Positions 53,765 to 64,000 of a stretch of 64,000 bases of DNA are shown here, piece by piece. Every line of letters begins with the position of its first letter. Within the stretch, counting starts at the first letter, position 1. Where the stretch lies: the NCBI RefSeq assembly GCF_030541005.1, contig NZ_JASSVM010000004.1:1-64000 (forward strand), given 5' to 3'. The notes beneath the pieces are model-generated. The model worked only from the letters and a program-made list of their open reading frames with translations. It was not told the origin of the DNA and ran no database searches. The translations under genes and the position numbers were made by a program. Source of the stretch: Marinobacter sp. SS5-14b. Lineage in GTDB: Bacteria > Pseudomonadota > Gammaproteobacteria > Pseudomonadales > Oleiphilaceae.

Positions 53765-55147
53765 ATGAGCACTCCGAACAACTTCGACGATTACAAAGTC
53801 CGCGACATCGAACTCGCCGACTGGGGCCGCAAGGAAATCAAAATCGCGGAAGGCGAAATGCCTGCGCTGATGAAACTGCGCGAGAAGTACAAAGCCGAGC
53901 AGCCGCTGAAAGGCGCCAACATCATGGGCTGCATCCACATGACCATCCAGACTGCCGTGCTGATTGAAACACTGGTCGAGCTGGGCGCTAACGTACGCTG
54001 GTCATCGTGCAACATCTTCTCCACCCAGGACCAGGCAGCAGCTGCCATTGCCGCCCAGGGCATTCCCGTGTTTGCGTGGAAAGGTGAGACCGACGAAGAA
54101 TACGAATGGTGCCTGCACAAAACCGTGGGCGCAGACGTAGAGGGCTGGGAACCCAACATGATCCTGGACGACGGTGGCGACCTGACCGAAGTACTGCACA
54201 AAGAGTACCCGGCCATCATCAGCAAATGCCACGGCGTGACCGAAGAAACCACCACCGGCGTGCACCGCCTGCAGGAAATGCTGCGTGACGGCACCCTGAA
54301 GATCCCGGCCATCAACGTGAACGACTCCGTGACCAAGTCCAAGAACGACAACAAGTACGGCTGCCGCCACAGCCTGAACGACGCCATCAAGCGCGCCACT
54401 GACCACCTGCTGTCCGGCAAGAAAGCGCTGGTGATCGGTTACGGCGACGTGGGCAAGGGTTCTGCCCTGTCCCTGCGCCAGGAAGGCATGATCGTGAAGG
54501 TGACGGAAGCAGACCCGATCTGCGCCATGCAGGCCTGCATGGACGGATTTGAAGTGGTATCTCCGTACATCGATGGCATCAACACCGGTACCGAGCAGGG
54601 CATCAATGCCGATCTGCTGGGCACCACGGACCTGCTGGTGACCACCACCGGTAACGTCAACGTGTGCGACGCCAACATGCTCAAGGCCCTCAAGAGCGGC
54701 GCTGTGGTGTGCAACATCGGCCACTTCGACAACGAAATCGATACCGCCTACATGCGCAAGAACTGGGAATGGGATGAGGTCAAACCGCAGGTGCACCTGA
54801 TCTACCGCGACAAGGCCACCAACGACCACCTGATCCTGCTGTCTGAAGGCCGTTTGGTGAACCTGGGCAACGCCACCGGTCACCCGTCGCGGATCATGGA
54901 CGGTTCATTCGCCAACCAGGTGCTGGCACAGATGCACCTGTTCGAGCGGAAGTTTGCCGACCTGCCGGAAGATTCCAAAGCCAAGGGCGTTTACGTTCAG
55001 GTACTGCCCAAGCAACTGGACGAAGAAGTGGCTCGCGCGATGGTCGAAGGCTTCGGCGGCGTGATCACCAAGATGACTCCGGATCAGGCCAAGTACATCG
55101 GCGTGCCGGTTGAAGGACCGTACAAGCCGGAAACCTACAGGTACTAA
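53765..55147 (+). CDS. ahcY: Adenosylhomocysteinase
   Basis: This 460-residue NAD-dependent enzyme hydrolyses S-adenosylhomocysteine to adenosine and homocysteine, removing the inhibitor of methyltransferases. It shows [17 protein letters not shown], the NAD-binding loop [17 protein letters not shown], and the C-terminal KPETYRY that reaches into the neighbouring subunit. CAGGAG lies 6 nt before the ATG. It lies 225 bp after metK and 12 bp before metF. Confidence 0.97.
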   Translation: MSTPNNFDDYKVRDIELADWGRKEIKIAEGEMPALMKLREKYKAEQPLKGANIMGCIHMTIQTAVLIETLVELGANVRWSSCNIFSTQDQAAAAIAAQGIPVFAWKGETDEEYEWCLHKTVGADVEGWEPNMILDDGGDLTEVLHKEYPAIISKCHGVTEETTTGVHRLQEMLRDGTLKIPAINVNDSVTKSKNDNKYGCRHSLNDAIKRATDHLLSGKKALVIGYGDVGKGSALSLRQEGMIVKVTEADPICAMQACMDGFEVVSPYIDGINTGTEQGINADLLGTTDLLVTTTGNVNVCDANMLKALKSGAVVCNIGHFDNEIDTAYMRKNWEWDEVKPQVHLIYRDKATNDHLILLSEGRLVNLGNATGHPSRIMDGSFANQVLAQMHLFERKFADLPEDSKAKGVYVQVLPKQLDEEVARAMVEGFGGVITKMTPDQAKYIGVPVEGPYKPETYRY

Positions 55148-55159
55148 GCGGAAACGATC

Positions 55160-56029
55160 ATGGAATCCCAGAAGCAATTCAAACGCCGCTTCAGCTTCGA
55201 GTTTTTCCCGCCCAAGACCGATCAGGGCAAGGAGAAACTTCAGGTTGTGCGCGACCAACTGGCCGAGGTGAACCCGGATTTTTTCTCGGTCACCTTCGGC
55301 GCCGGCGGCTCCACCCGGGACCGTACCATTGAAACCGTGCTCAGCCTGCACAAGCAGGGCATTTCCACAGCACCACACCTGTCCTGCGTGGGTGGCACCC
55401 GCGCAGAGATCGGCGAACTGCTGGATCTGTATAAAGAGAATGGTATCAACCGGATTGTCGCGCTACGCGGCGATCTGCCCTCGGGCATGGGGGCGTCTGG
55501 TGAGCTGCGCTACGCCAACGAGCTGGTGGAATTCATCCGGAACCACAGCGGTGATCACTTCAACCTGGAAGTCGCCGCCTATCCGGAGTTCCATCCTCAG
55601 GCCCGCAGTGCGGAAGATGATCTGAAGAACTTTGCCCGCAAGGTACAGGCCGGCGCCAACAGCGCCATCACCCAGTACTTCTTCAATGCGGACAGCTACT
55701 TCTATTTCATCGACCGTCTGGAGAAGATGGGCATCACCCTGCCGGTGGTGCCGGGCATCATGCCCATCGTCAATTTCTCCAGCCTGGTGCGTTTCTCCGA
55801 TATGTGTGGTGCAGAAATCCCGCGCTGGATTCGCAAGCAGCTCGAAGCCTACGGGGATGACAGCGACAGCATCCGCAAATTTGGTGAGGAAGTGGTCACC
55901 GAAATGTGTGAAAAGCTGCTGAAAGCCGGTGCTCCGGGACTGCACTTCTACACCCTGAACCAGACCGAACCCAGCCTTTCCATCTGGAAAAATCTGGGCA
56001 TCACGGACCGGGAAAAGATCGCCTTCTGA
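55160..56029 (+). CDS. metF: Methylenetetrahydrofolate reductase
   Basis: This is a 289-residue FAD enzyme reducing methylenetetrahydrofolate to the methyl donor for methionine synthesis. Motifs FSFEFFPPKTDQGKEKL, FSVTFGAGGSTRD, RNRIVALRGDLP-like NRIVALRGDLPSGMG and ITQYFFNADSYFYF are present. It directly follows ahcY, completing SAM-cycle genes likely under SahR. A GC-rich hairpin follows at about 56063-56079. Confidence 0.96.
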   Translation: MESQKQFKRRFSFEFFPPKTDQGKEKLQVVRDQLAEVNPDFFSVTFGAGGSTRDRTIETVLSLHKQGISTAPHLSCVGGTRAEIGELLDLYKENGINRIVALRGDLPSGMGASGELRYANELVEFIRNHSGDHFNLEVAAYPEFHPQARSAEDDLKNFARKVQAGANSAITQYFFNADSYFYFIDRLEKMGITLPVVPGIMPIVNFSSLVRFSDMCGAEIPRWIRKQLEAYGDDSDSIRKFGEEVVTEMCEKLLKAGAPGLHFYTLNQTEPSLSIWKNLGITDREKIAF

Positions 56030-56062
56030 TCCCTGCCCTGCCCCCCTTCTCCCACCCAGGGA

Positions 56063-56079
56063 GAGGGGGTTCCCCCCTC
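56063..56079 (+). terminator. Possible hairpin after metF
   Basis: GAGGGGG (56063-56069) can pair with CCCCCTC (56073-56079) around a 3-nt loop, 34 bp past the metF stop. There is no T-run, so it is only a weak terminator candidate. The rest of 56080-56247 is AT-richer and probably holds the promoter of the transporter operon. Confidence 0.35.
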
Positions 56080-56247
56080 GCTTCCCCACACCAAAATCAC
56101 CTGATTACCTGAAATTCCTGATTTTTTGGTCTATGGTGTACCTGATGCAATCCCATCAACGCTCCCCACGATGCACAGTCAAAACTCTGTGTCATTGCGG
56201 CCTGTCTTACCGGACAGAAGGAGCCATAACAAAAGTTAGGAGAACGC

Positions 56248-57003
56248 ATGAGCACCACATGGCTGAAAACTTTGGGCGCTGGCCTGGCACTGTCTGTCGC
56301 TGCAACGTCTGTAAGCGCAGAAACCCTCCGGGTAGTGACAGACCCCAGCTTCGTCCCGTTCGAAATGATGGATCAGGAAACCGGTGAAATGGTCGGTTTC
56401 GATATGGAGATCATCGCCGAAGTCGCCGAGCGCGCAGGCTTTGATTACGACCTGAACACCATGGATTTCAACGGCATTATCCCGGCTCTGCAAACCGGCA
56501 ACGTTGACATCGCTATTGCCGGTATCACCATCACCGAAGAACGTGGGCAGATCGTTGATTTCTCCGATCCGTATTACGACTCCGGTCTGCGCATTCTGGT
56601 GAGAGAAGGTGACGACATCAACGAAATGTCAGATCTGGAAGGCAAGAAAGTCGGCACCAAAATCGGTAGTACCAGTTACGACTACCTGATGAAAAATCTT
56701 GACGAAGACGGTGGCGTAACGCCCTATCCGGGCAGCTCGGACATGTACATGGCACTGATGTCCCGAGCCATTGATGCCGTATTCTATGACGCTCCCAACG
56801 TCGGTTACTTCGCCAGCACCCGCGGCAAAGGCAAGGTCAAAACGGCCGGACCGTTGTACGAAGGTCAGCAATACGGTATTGCCCTGAAGAAAGGCAGCGA
56901 GTGGGTTGGCCCAGTCAACGAAGCTCTGGCTGAAATCAAGGAAGACGGCACCTACAAAACCATTTACGAAAAATGGTTTGGCCCCATGCCTGAAGACCAA
57001 TAA
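56248..57003 (+). CDS. glnH: Glutamine-type ABC transporter substrate-binding protein
   Basis: This is a 251-residue periplasmic binding protein with a signal peptide ending SVSAE and the SBP_bac_3 layout: LRVVTDPSFVPFEMMD, GFDMEIIAEVAERAGF, MDFNGIIPALQTGNVDIAIAGITIT and a C-terminal YEKWFGP. Polar amino acids, probably glutamine, are the likely substrate, judged by similarity to GlnH; another amino acid is possible. It is first of a three-gene operon with permease and ATPase. AGGAG precedes the ATG. Confidence 0.85.
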   Translation: MSTTWLKTLGAGLALSVAATSVSAETLRVVTDPSFVPFEMMDQETGEMVGFDMEIIAEVAERAGFDYDLNTMDFNGIIPALQTGNVDIAIAGITITEERGQIVDFSDPYYDSGLRILVREGDDINEMSDLEGKKVGTKIGSTSYDYLMKNLDEDGGVTPYPGSSDMYMALMSRAIDAVFYDAPNVGYFASTRGKGKVKTAGPLYEGQQYGIALKKGSEWVGPVNEALAEIKEDGTYKTIYEKWFGPMPEDQ

Positions 57004-57016
57004 ACCGCCACTCGTT

Positions 57017-57045
57017 CCGGTCAGGGCGCACAACGCCCTGACCGG
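57017..57045 (+). other. Intercistronic stem-loop between glnH and glnP
   Basis: CCGGTCAGGGCG (57017-57028) pairs perfectly with CGCCCTGACCGG (57034-57045) around CACAA. It follows the binding-protein stop by 14 bp. As with urtA, it probably lowers permease expression or protects the binding-protein mRNA. Confidence 0.65.
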
Positions 57046-57074
57046 TTCCTCCCAACCCAACGGAGACTCCCACT

Positions 57075-57746
57075 GTGGAATTCCAGTTTCAGTTTGACTG
57101 GCAGGCGGCGATTAACGCCATTCCCTATCTCGCCAAGGGCATCCCTTACACTCTGATGATTTCTTTCGGTGGCCTGGCCATCGGTTTTGCACTGGGCATC
57201 CTGTTCGGCCTGCTCAGCATCAACAAGCAATGGTTCCTGCGCTGGCCTGCCACGGCTTACATCGAGATCTTTCGCGGCACCCCGATTCTGGTGCAAGTGC
57301 TGTTTATCTTCTACGGCCTGCCCGACCTGATTGGCGGCCCGATTGATCCGCTCACCGCGGGCATTGCCGCCATTGCTCTCAACTCTGGCGCCTATATTTC
57401 AGAAGTCGTTCGCGGCGGTGTGCAATCCATCGACAAAGGCCAGAGCGAAGCCGGCTTGTCGCTTGGCCTGTCACGCACCCAGACCTTCTGGTCCATCATC
57501 TGGCCCCAGGCCTTCCGCCGCATGATTCCCCCCCTGGGTAATCAGGCGATTGTGAGCATCAAGGACACCTCCCTGTTCTCGGTCATCGGCGTGGGTGAGC
57601 TGGTCCGCCAGGGCCAGGTCTATATTGCCAATACCTTCACCGCCTTTGAGGTGTATTTTGTGGTGGCCCTGATGTACCTGGCAATCACCCTGACCCTCTC
57701 CCTGCTCCTGCGATTGCTTGAGCGCCGCGGCGTAGCGTCGATCTGA
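57075..57746 (+). CDS. glnP: Amino acid ABC transporter permease
   Basis: This is a 223-residue inner-membrane permease of the HisMQ/GlnP family with about five helices. The EAA motif region ([32 protein letters not shown]) contacts the ATPase. The start is GTG at 57075, with CGGAGA about 9 nt upstream. One permease gene is present, so it probably works as a homodimer. Confidence 0.9.
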   Translation: MEFQFQFDWQAAINAIPYLAKGIPYTLMISFGGLAIGFALGILFGLLSINKQWFLRWPATAYIEIFRGTPILVQVLFIFYGLPDLIGGPIDPLTAGIAAIALNSGAYISEVVRGGVQSIDKGQSEAGLSLGLSRTQTFWSIIWPQAFRRMIPPLGNQAIVSIKDTSLFSVIGVGELVRQGQVYIANTFTAFEVYFVVALMYLAITLTLSLLLRLLERRGVASI

Positions 57747-57759
57747 AGGAACTCGAACC

Positions 57760-58506
57760 ATGACTCAGATTGTAAAGATGAAGGGCATGAACAAGCACTT
57801 TGGCAAGCTGCATGTCCTCAAAGATATTGACCTGACCGTCGAGCAGGGTGAAGTGGTGGTGATTATCGGCGCCAGTGGCTCCGGCAAATCCACGCTGATC
57901 CGCTGCGTGAACGGTCTCGAGGAATACGAATCCGGCAGTTTGAATGTCGACAGCCACGCGCTGGCCCCAAAAGGTGGCAATCAAAGCACCCTGGCGGAAA
58001 TCCGCAAGGAAGTGGGCATGGTGTTTCAGCAGTTCAACCTGTTCCCTCACCTGACGGTGAAAAGGAACATCATGCTGGCGCCCATGAAGGTAAAGAACAC
58101 GTCGCAGGTTGTGGCCAACGCCACTGCTGAGCGGCTGCTGGAACGGGTGGGTATCGGCGATCAGGCCGACAAGTATCCCAGCCAGTTGTCAGGTGGCCAG
58201 CAACAGCGTGTCGCGATTGCCCGAGCGCTGGCCATGGAACCCAGACTGATGCTGTTCGACGAGCCCACCTCAGCGCTGGACCCGGAAATGATCGGTGAAG
58301 TACTGGACGTTATGCGGGAGCTGGCCAAAGAAGGCATGACCATGATGGTCGTCACCCACGAAATGGGCTTTGCCCGGGAGGTGGCGGACCGGGTGATCTA
58401 TATCCACGAAGGCCAGATTGTTGAAGAAGGCCGGCCCGACGACGTGTTCGACAACCCTCAGAACGAACGCACCCAGGCGTTCCTTTCCCGGGTGCTGGCG
58501 CACTGA
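57760..58506 (+). CDS. glnQ: Amino acid ABC transporter ATP-binding protein
   Basis: This is a 248-residue ABC ATPase of the GlnQ/HisP type: Walker [17 protein letters not shown]-loop [13 protein letters not shown], signature [15 protein letters not shown], Walker [13 protein letters not shown] and the H-loop [13 protein letters not shown]. It lies 13 bp after the permease gene and ends the operon. The next gene is convergent. Confidence 0.93.
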   Translation: MTQIVKMKGMNKHFGKLHVLKDIDLTVEQGEVVVIIGASGSGKSTLIRCVNGLEEYESGSLNVDSHALAPKGGNQSTLAEIRKEVGMVFQQFNLFPHLTVKRNIMLAPMKVKNTSQVVANATAERLLERVGIGDQADKYPSQLSGGQQQRVAIARALAMEPRLMLFDEPTSALDPEMIGEVLDVMRELAKEGMTMMVVTHEMGFAREVADRVIYIHEGQIVEEGRPDDVFDNPQNERTQAFLSRVLAH

Positions 58507-58535
58507 CCTAACGGGCCGCCAGGATGACATCAGGG

Positions 58536-58919
58536 TTAAAAATCCGACATGGCATCCTGAAGGTCGCGCTTTAATTCACTGGCCTCGGTAATCCATACGG
58601 TTTTATCGAGGCCTGGCAACACTCCGACCTCCAGGCCATCTTTCGCCAGCCCCGGCACCCATTTTCTGAAAAAGTCCGGCAGCGAGACACCCAGCGGAGA
58701 CAAATCAGCACTGCCTTCGGCGTAGCCCTCCGCAAACGCCTTGGCAGGCCACACCGGCAGATACTCGACCCCCTCATCATCCGATGAGATTTTCAGAAAG
58801 CGATTGTCCGCATTCACCAAAATCCAGATCTCCCGCTCCTCGGCCACCAGACTGAGGAAATAGTCATAACGTTCTTCGCCGTCGAGGCCAAGGATGGCGG
58901 CAAGCTCTTCATTGTTCAT
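58536..58919 (-). CDS. DUF2750 protein
   Basis: This is a 127-residue soluble protein of the DUF2750 family (NNEELAAILGLDGEERYDYFLSLVAEEREIWIL... VWPAKAFAEGYA...). It has no catalytic motif and no signal peptide. The ATG at 58919 fits the family start; a codon at 58970 would add 17 residues lacking similarity. Function unknown. Confidence 0.82.
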   Translation of the reverse strand: MNNEELAAILGLDGEERYDYFLSLVAEEREIWILVNADNRFLKISSDDEGVEYLPVWPAKAFAEGYAEGSADLSPLGVSLPDFFRKWVPGLAKDGLEVGVLPGLDKTVWITEASELKRDLQDAMSDF

Positions 58920-59126
58920 GGAATGTCTCACTGTCTGATGGGCATCAATCGCGAAGCCTACCTCAGCCAATGCTGGTGCGCCATGACCAGATTCGCTGGC
59001 CTGAGAAATCCGTGACGTTTCAAAAGTCGTGGCTTTTGACCTATGGTGACTAAAATCGTTGAACTAAGATGCAACAGCTCATCGTATGACTCCGGAAGAC
59101 TCACTTCGAAAAGGACATGTTCGACC

Positions 59127-61283
59127 ATGACATTACCCATCCAGGAGAACTCACCTAGCAGTCTTGGATCTCTGGGAGCTCCGCTCGCACTGCGCCGTAC
59201 ACCCAGGCTTGATACGGGCACGCCACATGACAAGCGTAAAGAAATCGCCCTCTACTTCACCAATACCTTCGATACCTACACACGCCTTTTCGACTGTCTG
59301 GCCGATGACGCGGGCTTTTATCAGAAATCCATTCCCCTGAGACACCCGCTCATTTTCTACCTCGGCCACACCGCAACCTTTTTCGTTAACAAGCTGGTTC
59401 TGGCAAAACTGTTACCCGAGCGTATTGATCCACGCATGGAATCCACGTTTGCTGTCGGTGTGGACGAAATGAGCTGGGATGATCTTAATGACGACCATTA
59501 TGATTGGCCCACCGTCGCTGAAGTGATGAACTATCGCAACAAAGTGCGCGACAGGGTGCTTGAACTCATTGACACCCTGCCGATGGCGTTGCCGATCAAC
59601 TGGGAAAGCCCCTGGTGGCCGATTGTGATGGGGATCGAGCATGAGCGCATCCATCTGGAGACGTCATCGGTGCTGATCCGCCAGCACGATCTCGCCAGAG
59701 TCCGGCCTCAACCGCTGTGGGCGCCGAATCGCGAGACCGGAGAAGCGCCCGCGAATGAACTCATCACGGTACCCGGCGGTGACATACGTATCGGTAAACC
59801 TTACGACGACGCCTACTACGGCTGGGACAACGAATACGGCGAACACAAAGCGAGCGTCGAGGCGTTCAAGGCGAGCCAATTCCTGGTCAGCAACCAGGAG
59901 TTCCTGGAGTTCGTTGAGAATGGTGGGTATGAACAGGACGCCTACTGGACCGAAGAAGGCCGCTCTTGGCGCCAATTTGCCGAAGCCAAGCACCCGACAT
60001 TCTGGCGTTGGCACAATAGCTGGCACCTGCGCCTGATGACTGAAGAAGTGGACATGCCATGGGATTGGCCCGTCGAGGTCAACTATCACGAGGCCAAAGC
60101 GTTCTGCGAGTGGAAGCGTGAGCAAACCGGACAACCCATCCGCTTGCCAACAGAAGATGAGTAGTACCGGCTTTGCGCCGTCGCAGGTGTGGAGGAGCTT
60201 GGCCAGCAACCGGCTAATGGCAACCTGCACCTGGATCACGGAGCCTCCTCCTGCCCGGTGACCCGTTTCCGGCACGGTGAATGGTTTGATGTGGTGGGTA
60301 ACGTATGGCAGTGGGTTGAGACGCCGACTTACCCATTCGACGGGTTCAAGGTTCATCCTCTGTACGACGATTTCACGACGCCCACCTTTGATGGTCAGCA
60401 CAACCTGATCAAAGGTGGCTCCTGGATTTCCTGCGGTAACGAAGCAAGGCTTGCCGCCCGTTATGCGTTCCGCCGTCACTTTTTCCAGCATGCGGGCTTC
60501 CGCTACATTGCGTCCGACGCCGACGCGGCACAGCCGAACGCTTACTACGAGAGCGACAGGATGTTGACCGAATACGCCGAATTTCACTTCGGCGACAGCT
60601 GGTATGGTGTGGCAAATTTCCCGAAGGCCATGGCGGATCTTGCCCTCGACGCCATGCAGGGCAAACCTGCCGGCAAAGCCTTAGACCTTGGCTGTGCCTG
60701 TGGGCGTTCCAGCTTTGAGCTGGCCCGAACTTTCGACATCGTGGACGGTGTCGACTTTTCAGCCAACTTTATCCGCCTTGGCGTTGAGATGGCCGAGCAG
60801 GGTTCCATCCGCTATGCCCTCGCAGAAGAGGGAGAGCTGGTCAGCTATCACACCCGCACGCTGGACGAGCTCGGGTTAGCGGAACACGCCGACAAGGTAT
60901 CGTTCCAACAGGGCGATGCCTGCAACCTGAAACCCCAACTCACCGGTTACGACCTGGTACTTGCCGCCAACCTGATCGACCGGCTCTACAAACCCCGTCG
61001 TTTTCTGGACAGCATTCACGAACGCATCAACGACGGCGGTATGCTGGTGATTGCCTCGCCCTACACCTGGATGGAGGAGCATACGCCGAAGGAGGAGTGG
61101 ATTGGCGGCTTCAAAAAAGACAGGGAAAACCACACCACACTGGACGGTTTGAAAGAACACCTCGGCGGCCATTTCCGGCTAGTGGGTGCGCCTCAAAAAG
61201 TGCCGTTTGTCATTCGTGAGACACAGCACAAATTCCAGCACACGCTGTCCGAAGTGACAATCTGGGAGCGACTGCCCCGCTGA
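59127..61283 (+). pseudogene. ovoA: OvoA 5-histidylcysteine sulfoxide synthase, interrupted by an amber codon
   Basis: Two parts in the same frame together cover full-length OvoA, the first enzyme of ovothiol synthesis. A DinB-like domain has iron ligands His81 (LGHTATFF) and His172/His176 (EHERIH). An FGE-sulfatase-like domain follows, and then a C-terminal methyltransferase (ALDLGCACGRSSFEL). At codon 346 (60162-60164) a TAG stands where the conserved LPTEDEW motif needs tryptophan (TGG); the frame then continues with YRLCAVAGVEE to 61283. One base change explains the break. It could be a real nonsense mutation, a sequencing error or suppressed. The ATG at 59127 has AAGGA upstream. Confidence 0.85.
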
Positions 61284-64000
61284 TCAAACGGGGTTCGCGT
61301 CCCCAACGCCAGCCTCCCAGCTGGCGGCCAGCACGTCATCCCGATAGGGGTTGACGGGCGTGCTACCAGCCCGGCTGGCAAGCTCACCCGCCAGCACTCC
61401 GGCCTGATAGGCCTGGTCCACCGAATCCGCTTCCGACGAGCGGCGCAGGCGCGCCACCTGCCGGCCGAGCCATTCCCCGGCATCACTGCCGAGTACCATC
61501 AGGCAGGGCACCAGCAACAGCGTGGTGAGGCTGGCGAACATCACACCAAACCCCAGTGACACCGCCATCGGCACCAGAAAGCCGGCCTGGGGATTGGTCT
61601 CAAACGCCAGCGGCATCACCGCCAGGAAGGTGGTCAGCGTGGTCAGGACAATCGGCCTCACCCGATCCCGAATGCCGAGGCGAATGGCATCCACCAGAGT
61701 TTTCGTGGTCTTGCGGTGATCATTGATTCGATCGATCAATACCAGGTTATCGTTGATCACCACGCCACTGACCGCCACCATGCCCACCACCGACCAGAGG
61801 GTGAGATCCAGCGCCAGCGCAGCGTGGCCCAATACTGCGCCCACCAGGCCGAAAGGAATGGCGGCGACAATCAGCAGGGGCTGCCAGTAGTTCCCGAACA
61901 TCATGGTCAGCACGAAGAACATCGCGACCATGGCGACCAGGTAACTGGCGGTCAGGTAATCCAGGAACATGCCGATCGCCACCGGCTTACCGGCGGTCTC
62001 CCAGCTGGCGCCGGGCCAGCGTTCCGGTAATTCGTTCAGCCAGCTCTGCTCCAGATGCGCCATCACCTTGCCGGGCGAGGAAATCGCCGTTTCAACGTAG
62101 GCGGTCACCGTGGCACTCGTTTTGCGGTCGTAATGGGGAATCACTGCCGGTGTCCGGTGCGACTGGATATCAGCCAGAACGCTCAACGGCGCCCGGGCAT
62201 TATCTTTACCTGCCCTGGCGTCCGGCTCATTGCCCGGAGCCATGGAGACCGGCAACTGCTCCAGATGCCACAGGCTGTTGGTCTGGTCATCCGGTAACCG
62301 CAGCACCACCGGAACATCGTGGTCCCCCATGGGCAGGCGATCAATCTCCACGCCCTGGAAGGCCATCCTGACCTGCTGGCCCAGGCTCCCTTCATCCAGC
62401 CCGGCCAGCTCCCCGCCAGGCCGAAGCCGAAGGTCCAGCTCGGTAAAGCCGGCCCGCATGTTGTTGCCAATCTCATACACACCCTCCAGGCTTGCCAGCA
62501 ACGACTCCAGCTCTGCAGACATCGCCATCAGCGTGTCGGGATCAGGGTGATAGAGATTGACGTGAATATCCGGCTTGATCTGGTTAATGCTGGTGTGGAA
62601 GCGCATAGAAACCACACCCTCCGGGGCCATGAAGGAGCGCCGCCAGGCATTGGCGATCTCATCCGGCGGCAGCGGGCTTTCACCCGGCGCCAGAGCCAGG
62701 GATACACGGGCCCTTAATTGCGCAGAGGGGTCGTGGGCCGTTGAATAGTTATCCCTGCGGCCTTGCTCGGCCAGCACCGAGGTAATCAGTGGTTCGCCCC
62801 GCTCATTGGTCAGCTGTCGTTGCAGGTCGGTCGCGCTCAGTTGCAGCGCCCGGGTAGCCTCAAGCACACGCTGGCCACTGGTGCCTTCCGTAAATCTGAG
62901 GTCGGCGATCACTCTGTCCCCCGCCACATTCGAGAACATGGTGACGCTGAGCCAGCCACTGTGCATCAAGGCGAAGCAGAACAGAAACAACCCGAAGAAC
63001 CCGGTCAGTACAGCCAACCGCCAGTGCAACAGGCCTTGCACCATCGGCTCCACGTGCCGCCGTACAAGCGCTTCGAAGCGCTGATTGACCCGATCACTCA
63101 TGCGTTCAAGCGGCTCCAGCCAGCTACCACGGCGGTTACCCGATGACGCGTGCTTGAGGTGGGATGGCAAAATCAGCAACGATTCCATCAGCGAGAGGGC
63201 CAATACGGTGATGGCAATGATCGGCACAACCCGCATGAACTCTCCTTCCGGGCCCGGCAGGAACAGCATCGGCGTAAAACTCAGGGCGGTTGTCACCACG
63301 GCCACCACGATCGGCAAGGCGACACGCACCGTGCCATCCCGAACCGCCTGCCGCCCTGGCCCTTGAAGCCGAATCTGATCGGCAACGCTTTCGCCGACGA
63401 TCACGGCATCATCCACCACTATGCCCAGCACCAGAATAAAGGCGAACAGGGAAATGGTATTCAGCGAGCCACCCGTTAGCGGAAGAATCACACAGGCGCC
63501 GATCATCGCCACCGGAATGCCCGCCGCGACCCAGAACGACAGGCGCAGTCCAAAAAACACACCCAGTAACAGAACCAGAAGCACCAGCCCCTGCAGCGCA
63601 TTGGTCCACAGCAGAGACGACCGGTCGAGGTACTGTTTTGCATCGTCCTGCCAGATTTGCAGGGTTACACCGTCGGGCAGGCGGGCCTGATCCAGAAACT
63701 GGTATACCGCCTCCACGGTAGCCACCACATCCTGTTGTCCGATTCGGTATACATCCAGTGCCACGGCCCGCTGGCCATCCAGCCACAACCCCATCGCATC
63801 CCGATGAAAACCATCCTCCACCTGCCCCAGATCGCGGAAGTACAACGCTTCGCCGTCGCGCCCGCGACGCACCACCGCGTCACCGTATGCGCCTGCCGAT
63901 TCCGGCGTACGGCCAGCGAGCAACAGCGAATTCTGTTCGGGGCCGCGCATCATGCCGCCCGGAACCCGCCCGGTGTCTTTATCGATGGCATCGGCAATTT
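61284..64000 (-). CDS. RND-family efflux transporter, 5' end outside window
   Basis: This partial gene runs off the right edge; more than 900 residues are visible, reading in frame from IADAIDKDTGRVPGG at the edge. Typical RND features: the periplasmic domain, then helices with GIPVAMIGACVILPLTGGSLNTISLFAFILVLGIVVDDAVIVGE (the paired Asp residues of the proton relay), and the second half with AVSGVVINDNLVLIDRIND and LTTLTTFLAVMPLAFE. It resembles AcrB/MdtB-like hydrophobe exporters, and the substrate is unknown. Its stop directly abuts the ovoA stop with no base between, and no terminator is seen. Confidence 0.9.
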   Translation of the reverse strand, partial: IADAIDKDTGRVPGGMMRGPEQNSLLLAGRTPESAGAYGDAVVRRGRDGEALYFRDLGQVEDGFHRDAMGLWLDGQRAVALDVYRIGQQDVVATVEAVYQFLDQARLPDGVTLQIWQDDAKQYLDRSSLLWTNALQGLVLLVLLLGVFFGLRLSFWVAAGIPVAMIGACVILPLTGGSLNTISLFAFILVLGIVVDDAVIVGESVADQIRLQGPGRQAVRDGTVRVALPIVVAVVTTALSFTPMLFLPGPEGEFMRVVPIIAITVLALSLMESLLILPSHLKHASSGNRRGSWLEPLERMSDRVNQRFEALVRRHVEPMVQGLLHWRLAVLTGFFGLFLFCFALMHSGWLSVTMFSNVAGDRVIADLRFTEGTSGQRVLEATRALQLSATDLQRQLTNERGEPLITSVLAEQGRRDNYSTAHDPSAQLRARVSLALAPGESPLPPDEIANAWRRSFMAPEGVVSMRFHTSINQIKPDIHVNLYHPDPDTLMAMSAELESLLASLEGVYEIGNNMRAGFTELDLRLRPGGELAGLDEGSLGQQVRMAFQGVEIDRLPMGDHDVPVVLRLPDDQTNSLWHLEQLPVSMAPGNEPDARAGKDNARAPLSVLADIQSHRTPAVIPHYDRKTSATVTAYVETAISSPGKVMAHLEQSWLNELPERWPGASWETAGKPVAIGMFLDYLTASYLVAMVAMFFVLTMMFGNYWQPLLIVAAIPFGLVGAVLGHAALALDLTLWSVVGMVAVSGVVINDNLVLIDRINDHRKTTKTLVDAIRLGIRDRVRPIVLTTLTTFLAVMPLAFETNPQAGFLVPMAVSLGFGVMFASLTTLLLVPCLMVLGSDAGEWLGRQVARLRRSSEADSVDQAYQAGVLAGELASRAGSTPVNPYRDDVLAASWEAGVGDANPV

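Overview
The window looks like chromosome of a marine gammaproteobacterium, most probably Marinobacter or a close relative. This is inferred from protein style, moderately high GC, the order tkt-epd-pgk-fba, a SahR-type regulator ahead of metK-ahcY-metF, and lipoprotein families with DUF5666, DUF6160 and DUF6502 domains. No rRNA, tRNA, CRISPR array or transposase gene was seen.

Layout. 0.3-13.1 kb is a urea island: the high-affinity urea ABC transporter urtABCDE (minus strand) diverges from allophanate hydrolase (atzF), a multidomain urea carboxylase and a GntR/FCD regulator. The shared intergenic region carries a near-consensus sigma-54 promoter, an NtrC-like site and two GTATAC-centred sites suited to the GntR protein. 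13.1-13.45 kb holds an unannotated GGA-rich RNA preceded by a GacA/UvrY-like site, a strong candidate for a CsrB/RsmZ-type sRNA. 13.5-25.8 kb is mixed housekeeping: a ComEA-like protein, an EamA permease, glyoxalase I, a second GntR protein, a DUF6160 envelope protein, a flippase-like protein overlapping a fused pseudo-phosphatase/glycosyltransferase, a TudS-like DUF523 protein, a DUF481 porin-like protein, TrhO, a DsbA-like protein and nitronate monooxygenase. 25.7-30.3 kb holds AcpH and a DUF6502/DUF5666 module with three copies of one 16-bp palindrome. 30.4-34.1 kb holds CbpA/CbpM and an SGNH lipoprotein with a lipase-chaperone-like partner.

34.1-45.3 kb resembles a defence island: a 1736-residue DUF4011-helicase-nuclease of the Hhe type, a four-gene operon encoding a MotAB/ZorAB-like ion-driven motor (DUF3348, DUF802, OmpA/MotB-like, DUF2894), and an AbiE-type toxin-antitoxin pair with its own inverted-repeat operator. 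45.4-51.0 kb is central carbon metabolism (tkt, epd, pgk, fba). 51.2-56.0 kb is the S-adenosylmethionine cycle under a SahR-like ArsR/methyltransferase regulator, with two matching 20-bp operators. 56.2-58.5 kb is a glutamine-type ABC transporter. 58.5-64.0 kb has DUF2750, an ovoA gene broken by one in-frame amber codon, and an RND transporter running off the right edge.

Four copies of a palindromic element occur (11993-12100, 12219-12332, 23791-23893, 46499-46606). Each has a related core of about 53 nt between arms that are perfectly or nearly perfectly complementary within a copy but differ between copies. A second repeat class built from GGGGTCTGACCCC lies at 8194-8277 and 47866-47937.
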